The position numbers and the translations under genes are program-made. The notes beneath the pieces are model-generated. The model saw only the letters and a program-made list of their open reading frames with translations, searched no databases and had not been told where the DNA came from. Of a stretch of 64,000 nucleotides of DNA, positions 52,131 to 63,547 are shown piece after piece. This DNA comes from Streptomycetaceae bacterium (lineage in GTDB: Bacteria > Actinomycetota > Actinomycetes > Nanopelagicales > Nanopelagicaceae), in NCBI GenBank assembly GCA_027490815.1, contig JAIXXJ010000021.1, positions 62,001 to 126,000 on the forward strand, written 5' to 3'. The first letter of the stretch is position 1; every line of letters begins with the position of its first letter.

Positions 52131-55100
52131 ATGTCTAAAGATAATTTCGTACACCTGCACGTACACACCGAGTATTCGATGCTCGATGGTGCTGCTCGTA
52201 TAAATGATCTTATGGCAGAAGTTAAATCACAGTCGATGCCAGCAATTGCAATGACTGACCACGGCAATGTTTTTGGAGCATTTGAATTCTATAAAGCGGC
52301 AAAAAAAGCTGATGTAAAACCAATCATAGGAATTGAAGCCTATGTAGCACCGGAATCACGCCTTGATAAGAAACGTGTGCAATGGGCATCTGGTGGCGAA
52401 GATGATGTTTCAGGTGGTGGCGCATACACACATATGACAATCTTGGCAGAAAATAACGAAGGACTTTCAAACTTATTTCGACTCTCATCACTTGCATCCC
52501 TAGAAGGCTATTACTACAAGCCGCGTATGGACCGCGAACTACTTGCCCGACATTCAAAAGGGTTGATCGCAACAACGGGTTGTCCAGGCGGTGAAATTCA
52601 AACCAGACTTCGAATGGGTGCCTACAAAGAAGCGATTAAGGCGGCAAGTGATTATCGCGATATTTTTGGAAAAGAAAACTATTTTTTAGAGGTCATGGAC
52701 CACGGAATTGAGATTGAAGCACGGGTTAAAGATGACCTTCTAAAACTTGGCAGAGAGTTGGGAATTCCTTTCCTTGCTACCAATGATCTTCACTACACAT
52801 TACAGGCAGATGCACCAGCACACGAGGCTTTGTTGTGCGTTCAATCCGGATCAACGCTGGCCGATCCAAAGCGCTTTAAATTTGATAATGATTCTTTTTA
52901 CGTAAAAACACCGGCACAGATGCGAGAGTTATTCAAAGATCTTCCAGAAAGTTGCGATAACACATTACTCATTGCCGAAAGGTGCAACGTGACATTGCGA
53001 GAGGGCGAAAATCTTCTGCCGCAGTTTGAAGTTCCATCTGGTGAATCCGAAGATTCGTGGCTTAAAAAGCAGGCACAGTTAGGTTTAAAAGAGCGCATGG
53101 GTTCACGCCTCACTCCGGCACATGAGGCACGTCTAGATTATGAACTTGGCGTTATGGAGAAGATGGGATTTCCAGGCTACTTCTTAGTGGTTGCAGATTT
53201 AGTTGCTCACGCAAAGAAAGTTGGAATTCGCGTAGGCCCAGGTCGAGGATCTGCAGCTGGATCATTGGTGGCATATTCACTTGGAATTACCGGTTTGGAT
53301 CCAATCGAGCATGGCTTACTTTTTGAGCGCTTCTTAAATCCAGAACGTATTTCTATGCCAGATATTGACTTAGACTTCGATGAACGCCGTCGAAGTGAAA
53401 TGATTCGTTATGCAACCAATAAGTATGGAGAAGATCGTGTTGCTCAGATCATTACTTACGGAACAATTAAATCTAAACAAGCACTAAAGGACTCAACTCG
53501 TGTTCTGGGCTATCCATATGTAGTGGGAGAAAAGTTAACAAAGGCATTGCCACCATCAGTTATGGGCAAAGACATTTCTTTATCAGGAGTATTTGATCCA
53601 AAAGATGATCGTTATGCAGAAGCCGGGGAGTTTCGCTCACTTTATGAATCTGACAGTGATTCAAAGCGAGTTGTCGATACTGCTCGCGGTCTAGAGGGAT
53701 TAAAGCGTCAATGGGGTGTGCACGCAGCTGGGGTAATACTCTCGCGCGAACCGCTACTTGATGTAATTCCGATTCATCGTCGCGAAGCAGACGGAGCCAT
53801 AATTACCCAGTTTGATATGGGTGCATGTGAGGCAACGGGCTTGCTCAAAATGGATTTCTTAGGCCTTCGAAATCTTTCTGTTTTAGATGATTGCCTTCTT
53901 AACATCAAAGCAAATCAAGGAATTGATGTTGTTTTAGAGGATTTAACCTTGGACGATCCTAAAACTTACCAACTTCTAAGCCGTGGTGAGACTTTGGGAG
54001 TGTTCCAACTTGACGGTGGACCTATGCGACAACTTCTAAAAAGTTTGTCACCTGATTCTTTTCAGGATATCTCTGCGGTAATTGCACTATATCGGCCAGG
54101 GCCAATGGGTGAAAACTCTCATAACCTTTACGCCGATCGCAAAAATAATCGTAAACCAGTAGAACCAATCCACAACGAACTTTCTGATTCATTGCAAGAA
54201 ATTCTAGGCGATACATATGGATTAATTGTCTATCAAGAACAGGTAATGGCAATTGCGCAAAAAGTGGCCGGCTTTTCACTTGGGCGCGCAGATCTTTTGC
54301 GTAAGGCAATGGGAAAAAAGAATAAAGATATTCTTGATAAAGAGTATGTTCCATTCGAAGCTGGCATGAAGGCCAATGGTTTTTCAACTGCTGCTATCAA
54401 GCGACTTTGGGACACACTCATTCCATTTTCCGATTACGCCTTTAACCGTGCTCACTCTGCGGGTTATGGAGTGGTTTCTTATTGGACTGCATATTTAAAG
54501 GCCAATTACCCAACAGAATACATGGCAGCGCTTTTGACTTCCGTTAGAGATGACAAAGATAAATCAGCGCTCTATCTTTCTGAATGTCGTCGAATGGGCA
54601 TCAAGGTTTTATCTCCTGATGTAAATGAATCTGATGCTGAATACACCCCAAGAGGTTCAGATATTCGATTTGGATTAGCTGCTATTCGAAATGTTGGTGA
54701 AGGTGTTGTTGCCTCGATTAAATCGGCTCGTGAGATGAAAGGAAGGTTTACTTCTTTTGGTGACTTCTTGGCAAAAGTCGATACTCAGGTTTGCAATAAA
54801 AAAACCATTGAGTCCTTAATCAAAGCTGGCGCATTCGGCTCCTTGGGCTCGACTAGAAAAGGTCTCATCGCAGTTCACCTCGAAGCAATAGATTCGGTTA
54901 TTGAATCTAAACGTGCTGAAGCTATTGGTCAGTTTGATCTCTTTGGCGGTGAAGCAGTGACTGCTGTTTCAGGTTTGGATATTGAAATTCCTGAAGGCGA
55001 ATGGGAAAAGTCGATTTTGCTCACTTACGAAAGAGAGATGCTGGGGCTTTACGTCTCTGACCATCCTCTACTTGGTGTTGAACATGTTTTGCGCGCCAAT

Positions 55101-55628
55101 ACTGATTTAACAATTAGCGAATTGGTTGATGATGGTGCCCAGCATGAATCGATCGTAACAATTGGTGGATTAATCACCAGCGTTGTGAGAAAAGTTTCAC
55201 GCCAAGGAGCCTCATGGGCTGTTGTTACTGTGGAGGATTTAGAGGGATCAATTGAAGTTTTGTTCTTTGCAAATACTTACAATCAGTACTCAATTACTTT
55301 GACAGAGGATCGAATTGTCACGATCAGAGGTAGAGTCGATAGGCGAGAAGACGCATTGAGGTTCACAGCACTAGAAATGTCGATACCGGATGTTAAGTCC
55401 GCTCCTGCTGGTCCACTTGTGATTAGCCTTCCTATTGCACAATGCACACCGCCTGTAGTTGAAAGGATTAAAGAGATTCTCAGATCCCATCCCGGAAAAC
55501 GGGAAGTGCATTTACAATTACGTGAAAATGGAAGCAGCACAGTCATGAAAGTTGATGCGTTAATTACTGCCTCGCCTAGTTTGAGCGCTGATTTGAAATC
55601 AATTTTGGGGCCTAACTGCTTAGTTTAG
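52131..55628 (+). CDS. dnaE: DNA polymerase III alpha subunit (replicative DnaE)
   Basis: Main replicative polymerase, 1165 residues. The PHP domain begins [21 protein letters not shown] with intact histidines, so it may have proofreading exonuclease activity as shown for actinobacterial DnaE1. The polymerase active site has [18 protein letters not shown] and [12 protein letters not shown], then [20 protein letters not shown]. The C-terminal region has the OB-fold type stretch ([18 protein letters not shown]). A TAATCT hexamer lies eight bases before the ATG. The window therefore carries both DnaE1 and DnaE2. Confidence 0.96.
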   Translation: MSKDNFVHLHVHTEYSMLDGAARINDLMAEVKSQSMPAIAMTDHGNVFGAFEFYKAAKKADVKPIIGIEAYVAPESRLDKKRVQWASGGEDDVSGGGAYTHMTILAENNEGLSNLFRLSSLASLEGYYYKPRMDRELLARHSKGLIATTGCPGGEIQTRLRMGAYKEAIKAASDYRDIFGKENYFLEVMDHGIEIEARVKDDLLKLGRELGIPFLATNDLHYTLQADAPAHEALLCVQSGSTLADPKRFKFDNDSFYVKTPAQMRELFKDLPESCDNTLLIAERCNVTLREGENLLPQFEVPSGESEDSWLKKQAQLGLKERMGSRLTPAHEARLDYELGVMEKMGFPGYFLVVADLVAHAKKVGIRVGPGRGSAAGSLVAYSLGITGLDPIEHGLLFERFLNPERISMPDIDLDFDERRRSEMIRYATNKYGEDRVAQIITYGTIKSKQALKDSTRVLGYPYVVGEKLTKALPPSVMGKDISLSGVFDPKDDRYAEAGEFRSLYESDSDSKRVVDTARGLEGLKRQWGVHAAGVILSREPLLDVIPIHRREADGAIITQFDMGACEATGLLKMDFLGLRNLSVLDDCLLNIKANQGIDVVLEDLTLDDPKTYQLLSRGETLGVFQLDGGPMRQLLKSLSPDSFQDISAVIALYRPGPMGENSHNLYADRKNNRKPVEPIHNELSDSLQEILGDTYGLIVYQEQVMAIAQKVAGFSLGRADLLRKAMGKKNKDILDKEYVPFEAGMKANGFSTAAIKRLWDTLIPFSDYAFNRAHSAGYGVVSYWTAYLKANYPTEYMAALLTSVRDDKDKSALYLSECRRMGIKVLSPDVNESDAEYTPRGSDIRFGLAAIRNVGEGVVASIKSAREMKGRFTSFGDFLAKVDTQVCNKKTIESLIKAGAFGSLGSTRKGLIAVHLEAIDSVIESKRAEAIGQFDLFGGEAVTAVSGLDIEIPEGEWEKSILLTYEREMLGLYVSDHPLLGVEHVLRANTDLTISELVDDGAQHESIVTIGGLITSVVRKVSRQGASWAVVTVEDLEGSIEVLFFANTYNQYSITLTEDRIVTIRGRVDRREDALRFTALEMSIPDVKSAPAGPLVISLPIAQCTPPVVERIKEILRSHPGKREVHLQLRENGSSTVMKVDALITASPSLSADLKSILGPNCLV

Positions 55629-55659
55629 AAACCTTCGGCGAGATTTATCCTTGAGCCGA

Positions 55660-55665
55660 TACGAT
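55660..55665 (+). promoter_or_regulatory. Leaderless -10 of the his-trp operon
   Basis: TACGAT six bases before the ATG at 55672. It lies downstream of the alternative TTG start used in the ORF track, so it also supports the later start. Confidence 0.55.
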
Positions 55666-55671
55666 TGCCAC

Positions 55672-56982
55672 ATGATTCGCACCGTTGACCTACGCGGAAA
55701 TGTGCTATCAAAGGCGGGCTACTCCGCCCAACTTCCACGGGCAAATTTCAATATTGATCAAGCCTTAGTTTTGATTAAACCTATTCTGGACAGAGTCAAA
55801 AACGGAACAGAGGCAGATCTAATTGCGCTGGCTCAAGAGTTTGATGGAGTAAAGCCAGCGGCAATAAAAGTCTCACAATCAGATTTAGATAAGGCGTTGC
55901 AGAATCTTGATTCGGAAGTTCGAATCGCTCTAGAACTCTCAATAGTTCGCATTAAGAAAGTACACAATGATCAAGTTCGAAGTGAAAGTACGACAACTGT
56001 AGTCGAAGGCGCAACAGTGACTGAGAAGTGGATTCCAGTTGATCGTGTAGGACTTTACGTTCCTGGGGGTCGAGCTGTTTATCCAAGCAGCGTCATGATG
56101 AACGTCATTCCTGCTCAGATTGCAAAAGTTTCATCAATTGCAGTTGCCTCACCTCCTCAAAAAGAGTTTGGTGGATTACCTCACCCAACAATTCTTGCAA
56201 CCTGTGCACTTTTGGGAGTTACAGAGGTTTACGCAGTTGGTGGCGCCCAGGCAATTGCACTCTTTGCCTACGGCATGGAAGGAGTCTGTGAAAAAGTTGA
56301 TCTAGTAACAGGTCCTGGAAACATTTATGTTGCTGCTGCAAAGAGAGCTCTTAGGGGAGTAATCGGAATTGATTCAGAGGCGGGACCAACAGAGATAGCA
56401 ATCCTTGCAGATTCAACTGCATTACCCGGTGATGTTGCAGCTGATTTAATCAGTCAAGCCGAGCACGATGTAATTGCTGCGGCAATTTTAGTTACCGATT
56501 CGCCAGAACTCGCAGAGAAAACGGCAAGAGAGTTAGAGATACGAGTGGCGGCAACTAAGCACTCTGATCGCATTCGAGAGGCATTATCGGGAGTGCAATC
56601 TGCCATCGTTATAGTAAATGATATTGACCAAGGAATTGATGTTGTAAATGCATACGCGGCAGAACATTTAGAGATTCAATGTAAAAACGCTGGCCTAGTT
56701 TCTCAAAAGATAAGAAATGCGGGTGCAGTCTTTATCGGCCGCTTCACGCCAGTGTCTTTGGGAGATTACTCTGCTGGTTCCAACCATGTTCTACCAACAG
56801 GTGGATGTGCATGCCATTCAAGTGGATTATCGGTGCAAACATTTTTGCGAGGACTGCACTTTGTTGAGTACTCGGAAGAGGCATTTAAGCAGATCGCTAA
56901 CACCGTTGTAACTCTTGCTACAGCTGAGGATTTGCCAGCACATGGTGAAGCGATGCTGGCCCGATTTGAGGATTTGTCATGA
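55672..56982 (+). CDS. hisD: Histidinol dehydrogenase
   Basis: Last two steps of histidine synthesis, a zinc- and NAD-dependent oxidation of histidinol. Recognisable blocks are [77 protein letters not shown] and YAAEHLEIQ. The ATG at 55672 gives 436 residues starting MIRTVDLRG, as in homologues, and has a leaderless -10. It heads hisD-C-B-H-A-F-I; hisG and hisE are not in this window. Confidence 0.95.
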   Translation: MIRTVDLRGNVLSKAGYSAQLPRANFNIDQALVLIKPILDRVKNGTEADLIALAQEFDGVKPAAIKVSQSDLDKALQNLDSEVRIALELSIVRIKKVHNDQVRSESTTTVVEGATVTEKWIPVDRVGLYVPGGRAVYPSSVMMNVIPAQIAKVSSIAVASPPQKEFGGLPHPTILATCALLGVTEVYAVGGAQAIALFAYGMEGVCEKVDLVTGPGNIYVAAAKRALRGVIGIDSEAGPTEIAILADSTALPGDVAADLISQAEHDVIAAAILVTDSPELAEKTARELEIRVAATKHSDRIREALSGVQSAIVIVNDIDQGIDVVNAYAAEHLEIQCKNAGLVSQKIRNAGAVFIGRFTPVSLGDYSAGSNHVLPTGGCACHSSGLSVQTFLRGLHFVEYSEEAFKQIANTVVTLATAEDLPAHGEAMLARFEDLS

Positions 56983-58064
56983 GCTGGCCAAAGTGGTTAC
57001 CTCTTCGAGAAAACTTGCGATCGCTATCACCATATGGTGCTCCTCAAGTTCCTGCACAAGCTTTTCTTAATACAAATGAGAATCCATATCCACCTTCTGC
57101 GCAATTACAGGCTGCGATAATTCAAGCAGTTTCAGATTTATCATCTCAGCTCAATCGTTATCCTGATCGTGATGCCGAACTCCTACGTTCCAAATTAGCA
57201 AGTTATATTAATAATCTCAGTGGAACAGAGTTTACTTTCAATAATATTTGGGTAGCCAACGGCAGTAATGAAGTGATTCAATCACTCTTTCTAGCTTTTG
57301 GAGAAGGTTCAGCATTAGGTTTTACACCTTCATATTCGATGCACGGTTTAATTGGCAAAGTAAGTAATACGATTTGGATTGATGGTTTCCGTAACTCTGA
57401 CTTTACGTTGGATACCAAAGATGCAATCGATCAGATTGTTTTGCATAATCCAGCAATGACTTTTATCACCACGCCAAATAATCCTACCGCCGGGGCAGTT
57501 GCGCTGAGCGAAATTGCAAAGATTGCTGATGCCGTAAAAGCTGTAGGGGGATTGTTAGTTGTAGATGAGGCATATGCTGAATTCTCAAAGGAGCAATCAG
57601 CTGTTACTTTGATTGAGAAAAACCCTCACGTAGTAGTTGTTCGAACGATGAGCAAAGCCTTCGCATTTGCGGGCGCTCGGGTGGGATATTTAGTGTCAGA
57701 TCCAATGGTTATAGACGCAATGATGATTGTTCGCCTTCCTTATCATTTGAGTTCAATCACACAGGCAGTTGCACAGGCAGCTCTAGACTTTAAAGATGAG
57801 TTGTTATCTGGTGTCGAAACGTTGATCAAATCCAGAGAATCATTGATCGCATCTCTTTCATCCTTGGGATTATCAACTGTGAAATCCGATGCCAATTTCA
57901 TTTTGTTCACAGGTTTCAAGCAAGAGGCCCAGGAGCTATGGTCAGATCTGCTCAAAAGGGGAGTTCTGATTAGAGATGTGGGATTATCGGGTCATCTGAG
58001 AGTGACAGTGGGCACTGAGGCCGAAAATGCATTATTTATATCCGCCCTAAAAGAACTAATCTAA
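56979..58064 (+). CDS. hisC: Histidinol-phosphate aminotransferase
   Basis: PLP-dependent transamination of imidazole-acetol phosphate to histidinol phosphate. The fold type I motifs are [10 protein letters not shown] near the start, [30 protein letters not shown] and the PLP lysine in [17 protein letters not shown]. At 361 residues it is full length. Its ATG overlaps hisD as ATGA. Confidence 0.95.
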   Translation: MSWPKWLPLRENLRSLSPYGAPQVPAQAFLNTNENPYPPSAQLQAAIIQAVSDLSSQLNRYPDRDAELLRSKLASYINNLSGTEFTFNNIWVANGSNEVIQSLFLAFGEGSALGFTPSYSMHGLIGKVSNTIWIDGFRNSDFTLDTKDAIDQIVLHNPAMTFITTPNNPTAGAVALSEIAKIADAVKAVGGLLVVDEAYAEFSKEQSAVTLIEKNPHVVVVRTMSKAFAFAGARVGYLVSDPMVIDAMMIVRLPYHLSSITQAVAQAALDFKDELLSGVETLIKSRESLIASLSSLGLSTVKSDANFILFTGFKQEAQELWSDLLKRGVLIRDVGLSGHLRVTVGTEAENALFISALKELI

Positions 58065-58075
58065 AGGAGAAAACA

Positions 58076-58660
58076 ATGAGAACAGCCCGCGTTGAAAGAA
58101 AAACTAAGGAGTCACACGTAATCGTTGAACTTAATTTAGATGGTAAGGGCGTTATTGATGTTGCAACAGGCGTTCCTTTCTTTGATCACATGATGTCTCA
58201 GTTAGGAAAGCACTCTGGTTTTGATTTAATGATAAAAACTAGCGGAGATGTTGAAGTGGATTCACACCACAGTGTTGAGGACACATCACTGGCATTTGGC
58301 CAAGCTTTGCGTGAAGCACTGGGGGAGAAGATAGGAATTCGCCGCTTTGGGGATTCCATGGTGCCACTTGATGAAGTGTTGGTACAGGCAGCTGTAGATC
58401 TTTCTGGTCGACCATATCTTGTTCACCGCCAGCCAGAAATCGTTGAACTCATTGGCACGTTCGATACAACTCTTGGTAAGCACATTTGGGAATCTATAGT
58501 TGCTGAAGCACGAATTGCATTACATATTCGAGTTCTTGAAGGTCGAAATGCGCACCATGTTTTTGAGGCGCAATTCAAAGCTGTTGCACGAGCACTTCGA
58601 GACGCAGTTTCATTAGATGGCAGAGTCGCTGGAATTCCATCAACTAAGGGTTCTCTTTGA
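58076..58660 (+). CDS. hisB: Imidazoleglycerol-phosphate dehydratase
   Basis: Mn-dependent dehydration of imidazoleglycerol phosphate. The two histidine-rich metal sites are present in each half: GVPFFDHMMSQLGKHSGFDL with DSHHSVEDTSLAFGQAL, and GRNAHHVFEAQFKAVARAL. At 194 residues it is the monofunctional form without a histidinol phosphatase domain. AAAGGAG lies six bases before the ATG, one of the few strong internal ribosome sites in this operon. Confidence 0.96.
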   Translation: MRTARVERKTKESHVIVELNLDGKGVIDVATGVPFFDHMMSQLGKHSGFDLMIKTSGDVEVDSHHSVEDTSLAFGQALREALGEKIGIRRFGDSMVPLDEVLVQAAVDLSGRPYLVHRQPEIVELIGTFDTTLGKHIWESIVAEARIALHIRVLEGRNAHHVFEAQFKAVARALRDAVSLDGRVAGIPSTKGSL

Positions 58661-59259
58661 TCGCAATTCTCGACTATGGATCTGGCAATTTACGATCTGC
58701 AGAACGTGCATTTGCAACAACGGGGCAAGAAGTTGTTCTGACATCTGATCCTGCAATTGCCTTGGAGGCAGATGGTTTAGTAGTTCCTGGCGTTGGGGCT
58801 TTTTCCTCCTGTATGAATGGGATCAATGAGGTCAATGGCGCATCAATTGTGCAGGAGCGATTGAATAAAGAGCGTCCGGTTTTAGGTATATGTATTGGGA
58901 TGCAGATTATGTTTTCTCAAGGAACAGAAAATAGTCAGGGAGAGCCTTTTAAAGGCATAGGTATTTGGAATGGTGTTGTTGATCGCCTCAATGCTCCGAT
59001 ACTCCCACATATGGGTTGGAATACGGTTGAGGCCCACCCTAATACAGTCCTCCTTAAAGGCATAGAAGAAGAGTCTTTTTATTTTGTACACTCTTACGCC
59101 GCTAAATCTTCAGTTGGGAAAAAGCAAAGTTGGAGTTTTTACGGTGAAAAATTTCTTGCTGTAGTTGAAGATGGATATGTTTGTTCCACACAGTTTCATC
59201 CTGAAAAATCTGGAACCGCGGGGCTGAAGTTAATTAGAAATTGGGTTGACTCACTATGA
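58657..59259 (+). CDS. hisH: Imidazole glycerol phosphate synthase, glutaminase subunit
   Basis: Class I glutamine amidotransferase that feeds ammonia to HisF. Shows [16 protein letters not shown] at the start, [10 protein letters not shown], the nucleophile cysteine in [11 protein letters not shown] and the histidine-glutamate pair in TQFHPEKSG. Length 200. The start is TTG overlapping the hisB stop as TTGA, so translation is probably coupled. Confidence 0.95.
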   Translation: MIAILDYGSGNLRSAERAFATTGQEVVLTSDPAIALEADGLVVPGVGAFSSCMNGINEVNGASIVQERLNKERPVLGICIGMQIMFSQGTENSQGEPFKGIGIWNGVVDRLNAPILPHMGWNTVEAHPNTVLLKGIEEESFYFVHSYAAKSSVGKKQSWSFYGEKFLAVVEDGYVCSTQFHPEKSGTAGLKLIRNWVDSL

Positions 59260-59984
59260 AAGATTTTGATCTACTTCCAGCAGTTGATGTTAAGGACGGC
59301 CGAGCTGTTCGCCTAGTGCAGGGCGAGCTTTCTCAAGAAAGTATCTATGGCGCCCCGTTAGATGTAGCTCTAGATTTTCAAACAGCTGGTGCCACTTGGT
59401 TACATCTAGTTGATTTAGATGCAGCATTTGGTCGCGGTGAAAATTCTTTGCTGTTGGCAGAAGTTGTGGGCAAGTTAGATATTGATGTCGAACTTTCGGG
59501 TGGAATTCGAGATGATGAATCTCTTACACGAGCCCTTGCAACAGGATGTCGACGAGTCAATCTAGGTACCGCGGCCCTTGAAAATCCTGAGTGGACTGCC
59601 CGGGTTATTGCAGAGCACGGGGATCGAATTGCAGTGGGGCTAGATGTGCGAGGTCAAACACTTGCAGCACGTGGTTGGACAAAAGAAGGTGGTGATCTCT
59701 TCGAAACGATTGCACGTTTAGATAGCGATGGATGTGCTCGTTATGTAGTTACTGATGTTGCAAAAGATGGAACACTGATGGGACCAAACCTAGAGCTATT
59801 GAAATCTGTCTGTTCCGTGACAAAAAAGCCCGTGATAGCTAGTGGCGGCATTGCAACTCTTGAAGATATTTCAGCTCTTGCTAAACTTCAAAGTATTGGT
59901 ATCGAGGGAGCAATTGTTGGCAAAGCCTTATATGCAGGGGCGTTTACTTTGGAGCAAGCATTACAGGTGAGTAGGGGGAAGTGA
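59256..59984 (+). CDS. priA: Phosphoribosyl isomerase A (PriA, HisA/TrpF)
   Basis: TIM-barrel isomerase that in actinobacteria acts on both ProFAR (histidine) and phosphoribosyl anthranilate (tryptophan). The N-terminal [19 protein letters not shown] has the first catalytic Asp, the second is in [18 protein letters not shown], and [24 protein letters not shown] carries the Arg-Gly-Trp loop typical of PriA. No trpF lies among the trp genes here, which supports dual function. Length 242. Confidence 0.92.
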   Translation: MKDFDLLPAVDVKDGRAVRLVQGELSQESIYGAPLDVALDFQTAGATWLHLVDLDAAFGRGENSLLLAEVVGKLDIDVELSGGIRDDESLTRALATGCRRVNLGTAALENPEWTARVIAEHGDRIAVGLDVRGQTLAARGWTKEGGDLFETIARLDSDGCARYVVTDVAKDGTLMGPNLELLKSVCSVTKKPVIASGGIATLEDISALAKLQSIGIEGAIVGKALYAGAFTLEQALQVSRGK

Positions 59985-59991
59985 AAAACTC

Positions 59992-60765
59992 ATGACTCTT
60001 TCTGTTCGAATTATTCCCTGCCTGGATGTAACCGATGGTCGAGTTGTAAAGGGAGTTAATTTCACGAACCTAGTTGATGCAGGTGATCCCGTTGAGATGG
60101 CATCGCTATATGACATTGAGGGGGCCGATGAGTTAACTTTTCTAGATATATCTGCATCATCTTCAGGGCGTGAGACCACACTGGACATTGTTCGAAAAAC
60201 AGCTGAACAAGTATTCATACCTTTAACTGTTGGTGGCGGGATTCGCTCAGTATCTGATGTCGATAAATTACTTCGTGCTGGCGCAGATAAGGTCTCGATA
60301 AATACATCAGCAATAGCGCGCCCAGACTTAATTGCGGAAATTGCCGATCGTTTTGGATCACAAGTACTTGTGCTTTCAGTGGATGCAAGACGGGCACGAA
60401 CAGAATCAGGTTTTGAAGTCACAACACATGGTGGAAGGGAAAGTTCTGGGATCGATGCTTTGAGTTGGGTTGAAAAAGCATGCGAACTTGGTGCTGGTGA
60501 GATTCTATTGAACTCAATGGATGCCGATGGAACTAGAGCTGGCTATGACATTGGAATGATTAATGCGGTTCGATCAGTTGCAAAGGTTCCTTTAATTGCA
60601 AGCGGGGGAGCTGGCGCCCTTTCTGATTTTGCTGCCGCCCTAGATGCTGGTGCCGATGCACTGCTTGCAGCAAGCGTCTTTCATTTTGGAACTCATCGAA
60701 TTGGCGATGTGAAGGCCTATTTATCTAAGCACAATTATTCTGTGCGCAACGTCGTAGCAACATAG
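59992..60765 (+). CDS. hisF: Imidazole glycerol phosphate synthase, cyclase subunit
   Basis: TIM-barrel partner of HisH. Shows [85 protein letters not shown] and [12 protein letters not shown]; both catalytic Asp residues are present. Length 257. It follows priA by seven bases, with AGGGGGAAG as a good ribosome-binding site. Confidence 0.96.
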   Translation: MTLSVRIIPCLDVTDGRVVKGVNFTNLVDAGDPVEMASLYDIEGADELTFLDISASSSGRETTLDIVRKTAEQVFIPLTVGGGIRSVSDVDKLLRAGADKVSINTSAIARPDLIAEIADRFGSQVLVLSVDARRARTESGFEVTTHGGRESSGIDALSWVEKACELGAGEILLNSMDADGTRAGYDIGMINAVRSVAKVPLIASGGAGALSDFAAALDAGADALLAASVFHFGTHRIGDVKAYLSKHNYSVRNVVAT

Positions 60766-60779
60766 GGCAGAATTATCCT

Positions 60780-61124
60780 ATGAGCACTCTAGATCCAGCC
60801 GTCCTAGCCTTGCTCAAAGATTCGACTTCACTGATTCCAACGATCGTTCAAGATGATTTAACGTTGGAGATACTGATGCTCGCATACTCAAATTCAGAAT
60901 CCTTGGCGTTAACACTTGAGACTGGGAAAGCAACATATTGGAGCCGAAGTCGAAATGAGTTATGGGTAAAGGGTGCAACCTCTGGTCATGTGCAATCGGT
61001 GCGGGCAGTTTCACTAGATTGTGATGGGGATTCGATTTTGTTTCGTGTAAATCAAACTGGACCTGCATGTCACACTGGAGAAGAAACCTGTTTCCATACA
61101 CCGTTGAATTTGGGTTCACAATGA
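60780..61124 (+). CDS. hisI: Phosphoribosyl-AMP cyclohydrolase
   Basis: Zinc- and magnesium-dependent third step of histidine synthesis. Shows [36 protein letters not shown], metal-binding [14 protein letters not shown] and the zinc cysteines in [13 protein letters not shown]. At 114 residues it is monofunctional, without a HisE domain. The stop overlaps the trpE ATG as ATGA, joining the his and trp genes in one transcript. Confidence 0.95.
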   Translation: MSTLDPAVLALLKDSTSLIPTIVQDDLTLEILMLAYSNSESLALTLETGKATYWSRSRNELWVKGATSGHVQSVRAVSLDCDGDSILFRVNQTGPACHTGEETCFHTPLNLGSQ

Positions 61125-62605
61125 ATCTAGAAGAATTTCGCACCTACGCTAAAGAATTTAATGTAATTCCTGTTTCTCGCAGACTTCTAGCCGATGGGGA
61201 GACACCTGTTGGGGTTTATCAAAAACTCACAAAGAATGCAGAGAATACTTTTCTTCTTGAATCGGCCGAACACGATGGAAGTTGGTCACGATATTCATTT
61301 ATTGGCGTTCGAAGCGAAGCAACATTAAGTGAAGAAAATGGTCTTGCATATTGGCAGGGTATTGCACCAGCCGGAGCTCCAAGTGGTATCGATCCTCTTC
61401 TAGCTTTGAAAATTTGTGCTTCACATTTGCGCTCACCTCAAATCCCTGGGTTGCCTCCACTGACAAGTGGGCTTGTAGGTTTCATGGGCTATGACGTAGT
61501 TCGGCGCTTGGAAAAATTATCAAACCTGGCAACTAAAGATCTAGATCTACCAGAGTTATCATTTATGCTCACAAGTGATTTAGCTGTTCTAGATCACAGC
61601 AATGGAACAATTACGCTTATTGCAAATGCAATTAATTGGGATGGAAGTGATGATCGTGTTGATGAGGCCTACGCATCATGTCAGAGCCGCCTTGATCAAA
61701 TGGAGGCAGATTTAGCTGTATCACTTACTCCTGAAGTACATCGCATACCTGATTTTGCAAAGCCTGAATATGATGCAAATGTATCTTCAGAAAATTTCAA
61801 GTCAAGTGTTAAGAAAATTAAAGAAGAAATTCTTTCAGGAGAGGCATTTCAAGTTGTCCTCTCGCAGCGCTTTTCCATGCCATCACAGGCCGATGCCATG
61901 GATGTTTATAGAATGTTACGGTTGAACAATCCCTCTCCTTACATGTATCTCTTTAGATTCAGCGGCGGAATTGAGATAGTTGGTTCAAGTCCAGAGGCGC
62001 TCGTTAAAGTAAATCAAAAAGATGTGATGATTCATCCGATTGCCGGAACTCGTAGACGTTCGAAAGCTCCTCAAGAGGACGATGTTTTGGCACAAGAGCT
62101 TTTGGCAGATCCAAAGGAGCGAGCCGAACACTTGATGCTGGTTGATCTTGGTCGAAATGATTTAGGAAGAGTGTGCGCTCCTGGAACAGTTGAAGTTGTG
62201 GATTTTATGCACATTGAACGCTATTCACATGTAATGCATATTGTTTCCACTGTAACGGGAAAGCTAAAAGAAGGTGCAACACCAACAGATGCTCTCTTTG
62301 CAGTATTTCCAGCTGGCACATTATCGGGAGCCCCTAAACCACGGGCCATGGAAATTATTGAAGAACATGAAAATCTGCGCCGAGGAATTTATGGTGGAGT
62401 AGTTGGATATATTGATTTCACGGGCAACCTAGACACTGCTATAGCAATTCGAACCGCATTAATTCTTAATGGAACTGCCTATGTGCAAGCAGGTGCTGGA
62501 ATAGTTGCCGACTCTGATCCAGAGAGTGAAAATCAAGAGTGTCATAACAAGGCTGCAGCAGTGCTCAGTGCTGTCCATGCAGCAAATAGTTTGGTCAAAA
62601 GCTGA
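61121..62605 (+). CDS. trpE: Anthranilate synthase component I
   Basis: Converts chorismate and ammonia to anthranilate. The chorismate-binding domain has [71 protein letters not shown] and [17 protein letters not shown]. An N-terminal tryptophan-feedback element is suggested by [18 protein letters not shown]. The track start at 61067 lies inside hisI; the ATG at 61121 gives 494 residues. The glutaminase subunit (trpG) is not in the window. Confidence 0.95.
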   Translation: MNLEEFRTYAKEFNVIPVSRRLLADGETPVGVYQKLTKNAENTFLLESAEHDGSWSRYSFIGVRSEATLSEENGLAYWQGIAPAGAPSGIDPLLALKICASHLRSPQIPGLPPLTSGLVGFMGYDVVRRLEKLSNLATKDLDLPELSFMLTSDLAVLDHSNGTITLIANAINWDGSDDRVDEAYASCQSRLDQMEADLAVSLTPEVHRIPDFAKPEYDANVSSENFKSSVKKIKEEILSGEAFQVVLSQRFSMPSQADAMDVYRMLRLNNPSPYMYLFRFSGGIEIVGSSPEALVKVNQKDVMIHPIAGTRRRSKAPQEDDVLAQELLADPKERAEHLMLVDLGRNDLGRVCAPGTVEVVDFMHIERYSHVMHIVSTVTGKLKEGATPTDALFAVFPAGTLSGAPKPRAMEIIEEHENLRRGIYGGVVGYIDFTGNLDTAIAIRTALILNGTAYVQAGAGIVADSDPESENQECHNKAAAVLSAVHAANSLVKS

Positions 62606-62775
62606 TGCGTGAATTAGTGCCAGTATTTATTTCAATAATTGTAGTAATTGCCTTGGTACTTTTACTGAGTTCAAAATTCAAACTCTCAAATAGGTATGAA
62701 AGAAAACCCCGTGAACTAAATACTTGGAATGCCCAAGATCATGGAATTGACCCAACAGATGACGAGAACAAATGA
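62605..62775 (+). CDS. Small single-pass membrane protein in the trp operon (56 aa)
   Basis: This gene is below the ORF-track cut-off. Its ATG shares one base with the trpE stop (TGATG) and its stop overlaps the trpC ATG by four bases (ATGA), so both ends are coupled to known genes. The protein has an N-terminal membrane helix (LVPVFISIIVVIALVLLL) and a charged tail ending [16 protein letters not shown]. Many actinobacteria carry a longer tryptophan-associated membrane protein and a short HG-motif protein at this point; this may be a reduced relative, but I cannot show homology. Function unknown. Confidence 0.78.
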   Translation: MRELVPVFISIIVVIALVLLLSSKFKLSNRYERKPRELNTWNAQDHGIDPTDDENK

Positions 62776-63545
62776 GTGCTCTAGATTCAATCATTGCCGG
62801 CGTGCGTGAAGATTTAGAACAAAGGCGAATACCTATGGGGCAGCTTCTTGAGAGCATGGAACTGGCACCTAAAGTTCGCACTTGTTTACCCGCACTGCTA
62901 ACCCCTGAAATCTCTATCATTGCTGAAATCAAACGCTCTTCTCCAAGTAAAGGCTCATTAGCACCAATCATCGATCCTGCCGGATTAGCTGCAACATATG
63001 AAGAAGCTGGCGCATCAGTTATCAGCGTGCTGACTGAACAGCGACGCTTTGGGGGATCTTTAGCTGATTTGGATAGCGTAAGAAAAGCAGTACAGATTCC
63101 GATCTTGCGTAAAGATTTTATGATCAGTGAGTATCAATTCTATGAGGCACGTGCACACGGCGCCGATGTTGTTTTGCTCATTGTTGCAGCACTTGGACAA
63201 AATCAATTGGATGACTACTTTCAATTGAGCAAGGAACTTGGAATGAGCGCCCTAGTAGAGGTTCATACTCACGATGAACTTGAAAGGGCATTAGAGATTT
63301 CTCCAGAGATTATCGGTGTTAATTCTCGTAACTTGAAAACTCTAGAGGTAGACACACAAGCCTTTGCACAATTGATTCCACAAATTCCATCCGGTATTGC
63401 CCGTGTTGCAGAATCTGGGATTTCAAAAAGAGAAGACGTAGTCTTTGCCCATGAATGCGGAGCATCGGCAATTCTCGTAGGAGAGGCGCTGGTACGTGCA
63501 AATTCGCCATCAGTTGCGATCAACGAATTGCTCGGTAGGCTTTAG
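62772..63545 (+). CDS. trpC: Indole-3-glycerol-phosphate synthase
   Basis: TIM-barrel enzyme closing the indole ring. The motif [18 protein letters not shown] carries the catalytic lysine, followed by [55 protein letters not shown] and [12 protein letters not shown]. At 257 residues it is monofunctional, without a TrpF domain. Both neighbours are within two bases or overlap. Confidence 0.96.
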   Translation: MSALDSIIAGVREDLEQRRIPMGQLLESMELAPKVRTCLPALLTPEISIIAEIKRSSPSKGSLAPIIDPAGLAATYEEAGASVISVLTEQRRFGGSLADLDSVRKAVQIPILRKDFMISEYQFYEARAHGADVVLLIVAALGQNQLDDYFQLSKELGMSALVEVHTHDELERALEISPEIIGVNSRNLKTLEVDTQAFAQLIPQIPSGIARVAESGISKREDVVFAHECGASAILVGEALVRANSPSVAINELLGRL

Positions 63546-63547
63546 CA

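Noticed and set aside
59961-60422. 153-codon minus-strand ORF
   Set aside because: Antisense shadow of hisF, Ser/Thr/Arg-rich with no motif.
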